NCBI GenBank assembly: GCA_001785805.1
Contig: MFUU01000004.1
Coordinates: forward strand, 1 to 14,400
Direction: 5' to 3'
Source of the DNA: Candidatus Nomurabacteria bacterium RIFCSPLOWO2_01_FULL_39_17
Lineage (GTDB): Bacteria > Patescibacteriota > Minisyncoccia > Phycocordibacterales > UBA9973
DNA: 14,400 bases
Within the stretch, counting starts at the first letter, position 1. The number at the start of each line of letters is the position of its first letter. Below, piece by piece: positions 1-5,637 of this stretch. The notes under the pieces were generated by a model, which had not been told where the DNA came from, made no database searches, and saw only the letters and a program-made list of their open reading frames with translations. The translations under genes were made by a program, and so were the position numbers.

Positions 1-54
1 AACACCCAAAACCAACACAAACAAAATAAATAACACAGTAAATGTTTTTTGCAT
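1..54 (-). CDS. Start of a secreted or membrane protein, cut by the window edge
   Basis: An ATG at 54 opens a frame that runs off the left end after 18 codons. The residues are MQKTFTVLFI followed by LFVLVLGV: a short basic start and then an unbroken hydrophobic stretch, as in a signal peptide or membrane anchor. It follows the TIM-barrel-like gene on the same strand by 42 nt and has its own plausible -10 box. Nothing can be said about function from so little sequence. Confidence 0.55.
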   Translation of the reverse strand, partial: MQKTFTVLFILFVLVLGV

Positions 55-85
55 AATGTTTTAATTAAATACCTGTAATTCTAGT

Positions 86-91
86 ATTGTA
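86..91 (-). promoter_or_regulatory. Candidate extended -10 box for the gene at 54
   Basis: On the minus strand the sequence reads TGC-TACAAT, an extended -10 hexamer one base off consensus. It lies about 31 nt upstream of the ATG at 54, so this transcript would have a leader of roughly 25 nt, unlike the leaderless genes further along. No convincing -35 is visible. Confidence 0.35.
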
Positions 92-96
92 GCATA

Positions 97-1239
97 CTAT
101 TGGTATTGTATGTAAATGGGCTTGGGGCGAAGTTTGAGCAAATCATCGGGCGACGTTAGGACTGTCCCCGGCTCCAATATATCGTTTTTATAAAACAACT
201 TAAAACCGGTAAATTGCACGGGCTGTTTATAAATAAATTGTTCGTAAGTATTTATCTTTTTCGCCTTTCCGCCCCAGCCGTCCATGTGCATTACAATCTG
301 AACTTCCGGCAATGGAACAATCATTTTATAATTTGTCACCATTTTCTCCGTATAGCGATGCACAACGAGCACTTTGGGCGGTAAATTGTTGTTCCGAACC
401 AGTTGGGCTAAATAATTTGCGGCGAAGTTAATATCGGATGCATCGTAAGTACCCACTACTTTGCCCGGTCTGATGCCAGTCTTCATTGAAAATTCCGGAT
501 CAATTCCTAAATGTACGTTCGGCATTTTAAAATATTTTTCCAATCTTGGCAACTCAACCTGAATAGTGCTAAAGCCAACTTGAAGATCCAAGAACACCAG
601 AGCATTTATTTTCTCCGCCATTTTTAATATTTTATCTATCTCGCTGTCCGGCATACGCAATCTGTGTTGACTATCTTCTCCGGGACTACTTTGCGCGGTA
701 ACGGCAATATAATGGAGTGCTGGGATTACCGGAGTGAATGGGTCGGCAAGATTCCATTTATCCATTTCCGTTTTCAATTTAGCAAACATTTCCGTTTCAG
801 GATATTCTCCAAGAACTCCCATCTTGGTTGAATATAAATTGCCATAATAAGCAATTATGCGATTGAAGGGTAATATGGCGCCGTCATTCGGATAAACTGT
901 TTTTACCGGCCAGAGATATGTAGGGAATGGTGTTGGGACTACTGGAATTTCGTTGCCATTTGGATCTAATTTAGGAGCAACGACTTGGGGCGGAGGATTA
1001 TTGGCAAGATCTTCTATTCTTCTGTCATAGTCCGCAATATCAAGCGGGGGAAATTCGGGCTCGGGCTTGAAAGATATTAAACTTTTCTTAAATTCTTCTA
1101 AGTTGTAAGAAATTTGGCTACTTAAAAATAGGGGTGTAAAGAAAAATATTGAAAATAGCAGAAAGAAAAAAACAACGACCAGCCAGAAGGATGTGTTCTT
1201 AAACATAATTTTCAATTTTGAGAAAAGTTTCTGTTTCAA
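97..1239 (-). CDS. Extracytoplasmic TIM-barrel-like protein of unknown function
   Basis: A 380-residue protein with one N-terminal membrane anchor (about residues 17-38), a proline-rich linker (about 58-107) and a C-terminal globular domain from about 125. That domain alternates beta strands and helices with acidic or His residues at strand ends: LDLQ (D218), GIDPEF (D247, E249), VVHR (H294) and HMDGWG (D320), ending PIYIQYQ. The pattern recalls an uncharacterised secreted family of Actinobacteria, also with a barrel-like fold and a PVYVSYQ-like end; this link is from memory. A glycoside-hydrolase-like activity is possible but unproven. The frame opens with TTG at 1239, 8 nt after the VTT-protein stop and without a Shine-Dalgarno; an ATG at 1206 (residue 12) would also leave an intact anchor and is a real alternative. 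It is probably co-transcribed with the VTT gene. Confidence 0.7.
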   Translation of the reverse strand: MKQKLFSKLKIMFKNTSFWLVVVFFFLLFSIFFFTPLFLSSQISYNLEEFKKSLISFKPEPEFPPLDIADYDRRIEDLANNPPPQVVAPKLDPNGNEIPVVPTPFPTYLWPVKTVYPNDGAILPFNRIIAYYGNLYSTKMGVLGEYPETEMFAKLKTEMDKWNLADPFTPVIPALHYIAVTAQSSPGEDSQHRLRMPDSEIDKILKMAEKINALVFLDLQVGFSTIQVELPRLEKYFKMPNVHLGIDPEFSMKTGIRPGKVVGTYDASDINFAANYLAQLVRNNNLPPKVLVVHRYTEKMVTNYKMIVPLPEVQIVMHMDGWGGKAKKINTYEQFIYKQPVQFTGFKLFYKNDILEPGTVLTSPDDLLKLRPKPIYIQYQ

Positions 1240-1247
1240 TAAGTTGA

Positions 1248-1811
1248 TTATAGCAGATCAACGAGAGTAATTATAACAAAAATTCCAAATGAATTAAGAA
1301 CAAAAGAAAGTATCATAAATTGCCAATTTTTTAGTTTGGTAACACCCAAAAGACCAATCCCAATCTCATCTGGAAGGGGTGAAGCTATAATAATCGCGCC
1401 TAGCGCTGGAGCAAACCACGCAAAATAGGGAGTAGAAAAAAGTTTTGAAACATGAGAACCGCCAAGTTGTAAAAATATAGGCTTCAGTTCTTCGAATATT
1501 TTATCTTTTAAAAACCGGAAAATAATATAGTCGCCCACCATGGAGCCCAGCCCCGCCAAGAGAACTACTTCAAAAATATTAAATTCTTTAGCTAAATAAA
1601 ATAGCACAATACTCGCCGGTACTACGGTAAAAGTGGAAACAAAAAACACTCCTGTCAAAAATATCCCTGGATAGCCCAAGTCCTTCACGCTATCTATTAT
1701 ATTTTTTGCTAAAGGCGTATCGACAAAATAAAAAAGGAAGACCACACTCACTAAAAGAAAAAAGGTGTTTTTAAGTTTCCAATTCTTATAATTTTCTATC
1801 AGTTGATTCAT
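1248..1811 (-). CDS. VTT/DedA-like (SNARE-associated family) integral membrane protein
   Basis: A 187-residue protein with hydrophobic segments at about 15-31, 46-75, 81-98, 131-150 and 165-187. The GLGSMVGDYIIFRFLKDKI region (about 87-105) and the re-entrant ASPLPDEIGIGLLG region (about 143-156) resemble the two conserved elements of the VTT/DedA fold, whose members act as lipid scramblases or in membrane homeostasis. It is at the short end for the family. The ATG overlaps the TGA of the 37-aa upstream ORF (shared ATGA), which argues for translational coupling and fixes the start. The TIM-barrel-like gene follows 8 nt downstream. The assignment rests on pattern only; the substrate is unknown. 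Confidence 0.6.
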   Translation of the reverse strand: MNQLIENYKNWKLKNTFFLLVSVVFLFYFVDTPLAKNIIDSVKDLGYPGIFLTGVFFVSTFTVVPASIVLFYLAKEFNIFEVVLLAGLGSMVGDYIIFRFLKDKIFEELKPIFLQLGGSHVSKLFSTPYFAWFAPALGAIIIASPLPDEIGIGLLGVTKLKNWQFMILSFVLNSFGIFVIITLVDLL

Positions 1812-1921
1812 CGAAAAACCGCCTCGGTCCGGGTGGCCATCATTTTGTTCACCTTATTAGATAGGTCTTCTACGTGCTTCAGAATATCTATATTTATCTG
1901 TTCTTCTTTTTTCTCATCCAT
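1808..1921 (-). CDS. 37-aa microprotein coupled to the VTT-family gene
   Basis: A short frame starts MDEKKEEQIN and ends TEAVFR. It is charged, probably helical and soluble, with no Cys. Three points support it being real: an extended -10 box (TGC-TATAAT) ends 6 nt before its ATG; its TGA overlaps the next gene's ATG as ATGA; and no other start exists between promoter and VTT gene. It could be a small partner of the membrane protein, or a leader that lets a leaderless transcript deliver ribosomes to the VTT start. I recognise no family. Confidence 0.6.
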   Translation of the reverse strand: MDEKKEEQINIDILKHVEDLSNKVNKMMATRTEAVFR

Positions 1922-1927
1922 ATTTTT

Positions 1928-1971
1928 ATTATAGCAAATTTACAAACCGATTGTATGGGTTAATTTATCAA
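1928..1971 (-). promoter_or_regulatory. Promoter module 1, leaderless type
   Basis: The minus strand reads TGC-TATAAT with -10 at 1928-1933, and only 6 nt separate it from the ATG at 1921. Transcription should therefore begin at or next to the start codon. The 38 nt upstream align without gaps to modules 2-4, most clearly in CCCAnAC and in TTTGTAAATTTG next to the -10. No good -35 is seen. Confidence 0.65.
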
Positions 1972-2034
1972 GAACTATATAGTTTAAAAATGTTTATGGG
2001 TATATTGTATTATAAATTATAGACATGTAATCTT

Positions 2035-2072
2035 AACAAAAACAGCCCTCTTTCGGGGACTGTTTTTGTTTT
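2035..2072 (-). terminator. Rho-independent terminator after the 24-aa gene
   Basis: AACAAAAACAG at 2035-2045 pairs perfectly with CTGTTTTTGTT at 2060-2070. The inner CCC/GGG pairs extend the stem, and on the minus strand it closes with a GAAA-type loop. The T-rich 3' arm can serve as the U-tract. It lies 7 nt after the stop of the 24-aa ORF on the minus strand. Its A/T symmetry means it could also work on the plus strand, but no plus-strand gene needs it. Confidence 0.8.
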
Positions 2073-2078
2073 AAGCTA

Positions 2079-2153
2079 TTAAGCTGGAGTCTCTGGCTTT
2101 GGGCATGTGCACGGATTATTGCCACAAACAGGGCACTTTGTTGTATCGTCCAT
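2079..2153 (-). CDS. 24-aa Cys-rich (zinc-binding-like) microprotein
   Basis: The frame encodes MDDTTKCPVCGNNPCTC followed by PKPETPA and two stops (TAA TAG). The four cysteines (C7, C10, C15, C17) form CPxC-x4-CxC, a compact zinc-knuckle-like arrangement. The acidic start and the proline-rich tail look like real protein sequence, not chance. A strong terminator follows 7 nt after the stop. Upstream on the minus strand TTGACC and AATAAT lie about 16 nt apart, a possible promoter with a leader of a few nt. I have an impression that similar CPxCG-type microproteins are common in Parcubacteria, but this is memory only. Function unknown. Confidence 0.6.
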   Translation of the reverse strand: MDDTTKCPVCGNNPCTCPKPETPA

Positions 2154-2221
2154 TTTATTTAATCATTATTGACAAAAAGTGACAACGGTCAAACCGACTA
2201 AATTGACTCCTTAGCCACTCT

Positions 2222-2235
2222 TCAAGTATACTTGA
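2222..2235. promoter_or_regulatory. Perfect 14-bp palindrome with an embedded TATACT
   Basis: TCAAGTATACTTGA is its own reverse complement. On the minus strand it contains TATACT as a candidate -10, with CTTTAC 17 nt upstream as a weak -35, so it could be a promoter/operator for the transcript carrying the 24-aa gene. On the plus strand it is followed by six T residues and could act as a weak terminator. Both readings are inference. The rest of 2154-2287 is AT-rich and shows nothing else I can support. Confidence 0.35.
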
Positions 2236-2287
2236 TTTTTTAAAAAAGTAAAGTGTATTTTAAAAATATATTTATTTTTTATTTTAT

Positions 2288-2350
2288 TCAAATGTAAATG
2301 TAAAGGCTTTCAATCCTACTTCTCGGTTGTTCAAGTGGACTCTTATCCAT
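2288..2350 (-). CDS. Possible 20-aa ORF behind promoter module 2
   Basis: ATG at 2350, 6 nt after the -10 of promoter module 2, opens MDKSPLEQPR followed by SRIESLYIYI and a TGA stop. The main support is its position: each of the other modules drives the ORF directly behind it. It may be a real microprotein, a decayed gene start, or simply the 5' end of a non-coding RNA that also carries the 24-aa gene and ends at the 2035-2072 terminator. I recognise no family. Confidence 0.3.
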   Translation of the reverse strand: MDKSPLEQPRSRIESLYIYI

Positions 2351-2356
2351 GGTTTT

Positions 2357-2400
2357 ATTATAACAGACTTATAAACTGACCGTCTGGGAAGATATTAGAA
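2357..2400 (-). promoter_or_regulatory. Promoter module 2, leaderless type
   Basis: TGT-TATAAT on the minus strand, -10 at 2357-2362, 6 nt before the ATG at 2350. The 38 nt upstream of the -10 match module 3 at about 28 of 38 positions by hand alignment. The module begins directly behind the stop of the cyclase-family gene at 2406. Confidence 0.6.
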
Positions 2401-2405
2401 ATATC

Positions 2406-3086
2406 TTAAACTAATGCGACTAAACGAATAGGGGCCTCCGTGCCATCTTTAATTTTTATCGGTAATACTAAACTCTTTGCGCCGGTCGGTGGCAGTTGCT
2501 TGACATTCGCAATATTTTCCACCAGATATTTGCCTGCTCCGAGAATCGCGCGATGCACGGGAAATCCCTCATCTCCTCTGTCGGAGGACATGGTATCAAT
2601 CCCTAGACCTGCGACATCTCTCTTGAGAAGCATTTCCGCAGTAGATACATGAATACTTGGGAACATATGATTGTTGTGGTATTTTTCTCTATTTTCCCAG
2701 TGTTTTTCCCACCCGGTGTAAAATATTACAAATGAGTTAGCTGGTATCATCCCATGTTCTTTTTCGAATTTTTCAACAGCGGAAAGCGGAACTATATAAC
2801 CCTCATGCGCTTCGGAACTTACATCAATAACAACGCAGTTAGTAATTAATTTTTCGAGCTCAAGTTTATCTATGGTTGGGGCATCGGGAACGAAGTGTGC
2901 TGGCGCATCCATGTGCGTGCCAATACCTGCAGCACATTTTATCTTCTGAGTGCGAATTAGATCCGGTGATACACAATCCTTATAGTCAACTTTAATTGAC
3001 AATTCAAAACCACAATCGCCATCCCAAGTGGGAATATCTTCCGAGAGTGAATGGGTAAGGTCCACGATTTTAAATTCTTTTTTCAT
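2406..3086 (-). CDS. Cyclase-family metal-dependent hydrolase (kynurenine formamidase-like)
   Basis: A 226-residue protein of the cyclase family (Pfam PF04199), which includes bacterial kynurenine formamidase KynB and isatin hydrolase. It has the family start VDLTHSLSEDIPTW (about 8-21), the metal-binding GTHMDAPAH motif (H58, D60, H64), a LGIDTMSSD segment with D164 (161-168) and VHRAILGAG with H178 (177-185). Members hydrolyse amide or lactam bonds of small molecules using Mn or Zn. No other tryptophan-catabolism genes are nearby, so the substrate is open and the name kynB is not justified. The length is normal and no signal peptide is seen, so it is cytosolic. The ATG at 3086 sits 6 nt behind a TATAAT box and has no Shine-Dalgarno. 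Confidence 0.88.
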   Translation of the reverse strand: MKKEFKIVDLTHSLSEDIPTWDGDCGFELSIKVDYKDCVSPDLIRTQKIKCAAGIGTHMDAPAHFVPDAPTIDKLELEKLITNCVVIDVSSEAHEGYIVPLSAVEKFEKEHGMIPANSFVIFYTGWEKHWENREKYHNNHMFPSIHVSTAEMLLKRDVAGLGIDTMSSDRGDEGFPVHRAILGAGKYLVENIANVKQLPPTGAKSLVLPIKIKDGTEAPIRLVALV

Positions 3087-3092
3087 GTCGTA

Positions 3093-3136
3093 ATTATACC
3101 AAATTTATAAGCTGGTCGTGTGGGATGATGTTGGAA
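3093..3136 (-). promoter_or_regulatory. Promoter module 3, leaderless type
   Basis: TGG-TATAAT on the minus strand, -10 at 3093-3098, 6 nt before the ATG of the cyclase-family gene. The upstream 38 nt match module 4 at about 30 of 38 positions, including TTCCAACATCA, CCACAC, CCAGC and AAATTTG. The module starts 9 nt after the stop of the S51 gene. Confidence 0.7.
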
Positions 3137-3145
3137 CAAGTTTAT

Positions 3146-3697
3146 TTAATAGTACTTAACAATAGTCTCATATTCATGCAAAAGTAAGGTTTCTAAGTTT
3201 GGTTCAACATGCGCCAGTGGGTTGAGCGTACCGTCCTTATAATGCACAATAATCTTGAAGGGTAAAATTCTAAGTCCCTTGCCAATCTCTTTTGAATTTT
3301 TGCTATAAAACAATTGTCCAAGGACATTGGCTCCGGCAGAATCACCCGCTATTATCTTTCCGGTAAATAATTGTTCTAAATTTTTATATTTTTTTAGCAC
3401 TTCCATAAGCTTCACTGTGCGGCCACCATAAATACATATGATATCTGCCCAAATACAATCTTCTACAAAAGTGTCCTCGGATGCTATTTTAACATCCAGA
3501 TTTTTCGATCCTTTATTTTTATTGAATTGTTCTTTACTTTGTTCTATTCTCAATTGCAACAAATCTTCTCGTTCCGCAAAATAAACTAAAAGTATTTTTA
3601 CATCTGGTGGGGTATTTTTAAGCATTTCTAGAAAAAACTCATCTTGTATGAATCCTTTTTCCTTATTAAAACCTCCATGCAAAACAAATTTAGTCAT
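3146..3697 (-). CDS. S51-family serine peptidase (peptidase E / cyanophycinase-like)
   Basis: A 183-residue protein with the S51 nucleophile elbow AGDSAGAN (Ser120), preceded by the YGGRTVKLME strand-loop (90-99) that corresponds to the GGGNT region of peptidase E. His152 in IVHYKDG is the likely catalytic His. Peptidase E cleaves Asp-X dipeptides, and the related cyanophycinase degrades cyanophycin; the substrate here cannot be told. It is shorter than E. coli PepE (about 229 aa) but keeps the core. There is no signal peptide. The ATG at 3697 lies 6 nt behind an extended -10 box (TGA-TATACT) with no Shine-Dalgarno, pointing to leaderless translation. It is monocistronic by layout, with the MazG-like gene upstream and the cyclase-family gene downstream each having their own promoter. 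Confidence 0.82.
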   Translation of the reverse strand: MTKFVLHGGFNKEKGFIQDEFFLEMLKNTPPDVKILLVYFAEREDLLQLRIEQSKEQFNKNKGSKNLDVKIASEDTFVEDCIWADIICIYGGRTVKLMEVLKKYKNLEQLFTGKIIAGDSAGANVLGQLFYSKNSKEIGKGLRILPFKIIVHYKDGTLNPLAHVEPNLETLLLHEYETIVKYY

Positions 3698-3703
3698 AGT
3701 GAA

Positions 3704-3747
3704 AGTATATCAAATTTGTTGGCTGGGTGTGTGGCGTGATGTTGGAA
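3704..3747 (-). promoter_or_regulatory. Promoter module 4, leaderless type
   Basis: TGA-TATACT on the minus strand, -10 at 3704-3709, 6 nt before the ATG of the S51 gene. Its upstream 38 nt are the closest relative of module 3. Confidence 0.65.
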
Positions 3748-3779
3748 TTTGTTTACTAAAAAACAAAGGTTAATTTTGA

Positions 3780-4138
3780 TTACTTGTTTAAAATTTTCCT
3801 CACATTTGGCTTAAAGTAATTCTTCCCCTTTATCATTTTATATTTGCTATAATTTTTACTCATATGCGAGCGATGCACTTCTCGAAATACTTTGTCTATT
3901 TTATCCTGTAATCCATGTTCTAAAATTGTGCCATAAACTCCGTATAATATATCAACCAATTCTTTGGCAATGTTTTCTAAATCACCATTTTTAGCTCCAA
4001 GTAGATATTCTTCCACCTCTTCTCTCATTAATTTATACCTTAGATTCGACCTGTTTTTGGGAATTAAAGAGGGTTTTTAAGCACTGGAACTTTAAATTTT
4101 TTATGAAAAGCTTTTACTAAATTTAGTCTTTTTGCCAT
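3780..4138 (-). pseudogene. MazG-like NTP pyrophosphohydrolase split by a -1 frame change
   Basis: Two frames together make one protein of about 119 aa. The first runs from ATG at 4138 (MAKRLNLVKAFHKKFKVPVL) to TAA at 4066-4064. The second, read from about 4073, continues PSLIPKNRSNLRYKLMREEV and on to LNK at 3780. The joined sequence fits small all-alpha NTP pyrophosphatases (MazG / phosphoribosyl-ATP pyrophosphohydrolase-like), with EEVEEY and ELVDILYG as the metal-binding ExxE and ExxD motifs. Such enzymes clean up nucleotide pools. The change falls at an A5-C3 run (4071-4078); one extra A or C would restore the frame. The zero frame reads CTT AAA AAC there, so -1 slippage by the ribosome would also join the parts. 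It could thus be a mutated gene, an assembly error or a frameshifted gene. An internal ATG at 4028 would give only 82 aa, without the N-terminus. Confidence 0.72.
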
Positions 4139-4145
4139 GGGATTA

Positions 4146-4189
4146 ATTATACCAAACTTACGAGCTGGGAGACTTGGATTCGAACCAAG
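4146..4189 (-). promoter_or_regulatory. Promoter 5, leaderless type, overlapping the tRNA-Gln 3' end
   Basis: TGG-TATAAT on the minus strand, -10 at 4146-4151, 7 nt before the ATG at 4138. The adjacent CCAGCTCGTAAGTTTGG closely matches module 3 (CCAGCTTATAAATTTGG), but here CCAG is also the acceptor 3' end of tRNA-Gln. The -35 region therefore lies inside the tRNA gene, and beyond 18 nt the likeness to the other modules fades. Confidence 0.6.
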
Positions 4190-4235
4190 ATGACGACTTT
4201 CAGAGAGTCGCATCCTACCATTAGATGATCTCCCA
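4165..4235 (-). tRNA. tRNA-Gln (anticodon CTG)
   Basis: The minus strand folds as a full cloverleaf. The acceptor TGGGAGA pairs with TCTCCCA, the D-stem is ATCT/GGAT, and the anticodon stem CGACT/AGTCG carries loop CTCTGAA, giving anticodon CTG (decodes CAG). The T-stem CTTGG/CCAAG carries TTCGAAT. U1 and discriminator G73 fit a glutamine tRNA. CCA is not encoded, so it must be added by tRNA nucleotidyltransferase. Confidence 0.93.
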
Positions 4236-4334
4236 ATTATTCATTTTTATTCCCACTCTTAGACGATCTTCAAAAATTGCGGCGTCTTATGTAGATTACC
4301 TCAAAAATGACTTATGTTCAATAGATGAACTATG

Positions 4335-4343
4335 TGTTAAAAT
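4335..4343 (+). promoter_or_regulatory. Extended -10 promoter of eno
   Basis: TGT-TAAAAT on the plus strand ends 9 nt before the eno ATG at 4353, so the transcript would carry a leader of only 2-3 nt. There is no Shine-Dalgarno and no clear -35. The rest of 4236-4334 shows no other feature. Confidence 0.5.
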
Positions 4344-4352
4344 AAATGTTAT

Positions 4353-5633
4353 ATGGAGATCAAAAGCATCCACGCCAGGCAGATTTTGGACTCACGCGGA
4401 AATCCTACAATAGAAGCCGATGTAATACTCATAAATAACATTCTGGGGCGGGCTTCTGTCCCTTCCGGTATGTCTACCGGCTCCCACGAAGCTCTTGAAC
4501 TCCGCGATAGCAACAAGAAATTTTTCGGCGGGATGGGTGTAGAAAAAGCAGTCGCCAATGTTAATAATGAAATCGCACAGAAAATTGTCGGCATGGACGC
4601 CGACAATCAAAAAGAAATCGACGAGGCGCTTATCGCGCTCGACGGCACAGAGAATAAAAGCCGTCTGGGCGCCAACGCAATACTGGCAGTTTCGCTCGCC
4701 GTTGCTAAAGCAAGCGCCCTTTCGCAAGACACCCCACTTTATGCTCATATTGGGGATCTGGCAGAAAAAAACGGAAATTATTTAATGCCCATGCCGATGG
4801 TAAACATTATAAACGGCGGCAAACATGCCCTACATTCAACCGACATTCAAGAATTTATGATAATGCCGGTGGGCGCGGAGAATTTCAAGGAAGCAGTAGA
4901 GATGTGCTCGGAAATTTTCCATAAGCTTAGGGAAGTCCTAAACGAACGAGGCTATGCTACGACAGTCGGCGACGAAGGTGGTTATGCTCCTGCCGTCAAA
5001 AATAGTAATGAAGAGGCTTTTGAACTAATCGCCCTAGCCGTAGAAAAAGCCGGATACAAAATGAATAAAGACATTGCTCTGTCAATAGATGTAGCAGGGT
5101 CAGAAATATGTGAAAACAATTTATATAATTTAAAAACAGAAAATAAAAAATTAACAACGGATGAAATGATTATTTGGTATAAAAAACTTACTGAAAAATA
5201 TCCGCTTATTTCGATAGAAGATGGCCTAGCCGAAGATGATTGGTCCGGCTGGCAGAAACTTACTGCCACTTTGGGGAAAGATGTACAGCTTGTTGGAGAC
5301 GACCTATTCGCTACTAATACCAAGCTTCTAAAAAAAGGAATAGAAAAGAAAACAAGTAATGCAATTCTTATCAAGCTTAATCAAATAGGCACCCTTAGCG
5401 AAACAATAAATGCTGTGAGAATGGCGCAAGATGCTGGATGGAATACAATAATTTCACATCGCTCGGGAGAAACAGAAGATATCACCATTGCTCATCTGGC
5501 AGTGGGTCTTTCTACCGGACAAATAAAAACGGGCTCGATGTCCCGCGGGGAACGTATGGCGAAATATAATGAACTTCTGCGCATTGAAGAAGAATTGGGA
5601 GAAAAAGCGAATTTCGCTAACAACCTGTTTTAG
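4353..5633 (+). CDS. eno: Enolase (phosphopyruvate hydratase)
   Basis: Converts 2-phosphoglycerate to phosphoenolpyruvate in glycolysis; cytosolic and Mg-dependent. The 426-residue length is normal. Visible motifs: ARQILDSRGNPTIE at the N-terminus, GDEGGYAP with catalytic E208, metal ligands in SIDVAG (D246), SIEDGL (E289) and VGDDLF (D316), the signature ILIKLNQIGT with catalytic K341, SHRSGETED (H369), and GQIKTGS with K392. The catalytic loop reads PSGMSTG where most enolases have PSGASTG, a Met for Ala change. The ATG has no Shine-Dalgarno and lies just after an extended -10. It is the only plus-strand gene here and ends 4 nt from the pyrG stop, facing it. Confidence 0.98.
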   Translation: MEIKSIHARQILDSRGNPTIEADVILINNILGRASVPSGMSTGSHEALELRDSNKKFFGGMGVEKAVANVNNEIAQKIVGMDADNQKEIDEALIALDGTENKSRLGANAILAVSLAVAKASALSQDTPLYAHIGDLAEKNGNYLMPMPMVNIINGGKHALHSTDIQEFMIMPVGAENFKEAVEMCSEIFHKLREVLNERGYATTVGDEGGYAPAVKNSNEEAFELIALAVEKAGYKMNKDIALSIDVAGSEICENNLYNLKTENKKLTTDEMIIWYKKLTEKYPLISIEDGLAEDDWSGWQKLTATLGKDVQLVGDDLFATNTKLLKKGIEKKTSNAILIKLNQIGTLSETINAVRMAQDAGWNTIISHRSGETEDITIAHLAVGLSTGQIKTGSMSRGERMAKYNELLRIEEELGEKANFANNLF

Positions 5634-5637
5634 AAAA

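Noticed and set aside
3749..3770. TTTGTTT/AAACAAA hairpin after the MazG-like gene as a terminator
   Set aside because: The stem is all A/T except one pair and lacks a clear following U-tract; too weak to call.
1922..4189. The repeated 44-bp modules as a CRISPR array or integron attC sites
   Set aside because: Spacing is irregular with whole genes between copies, the copies lack an attC-like dyad, and each is explained as a promoter placed at a start codon.
4349..5374. Minus-strand ORFs of 85-130 aa and a short plus-strand ORF within eno
   Set aside because: They overlap a clear full-length enolase and have no recognisable motifs.
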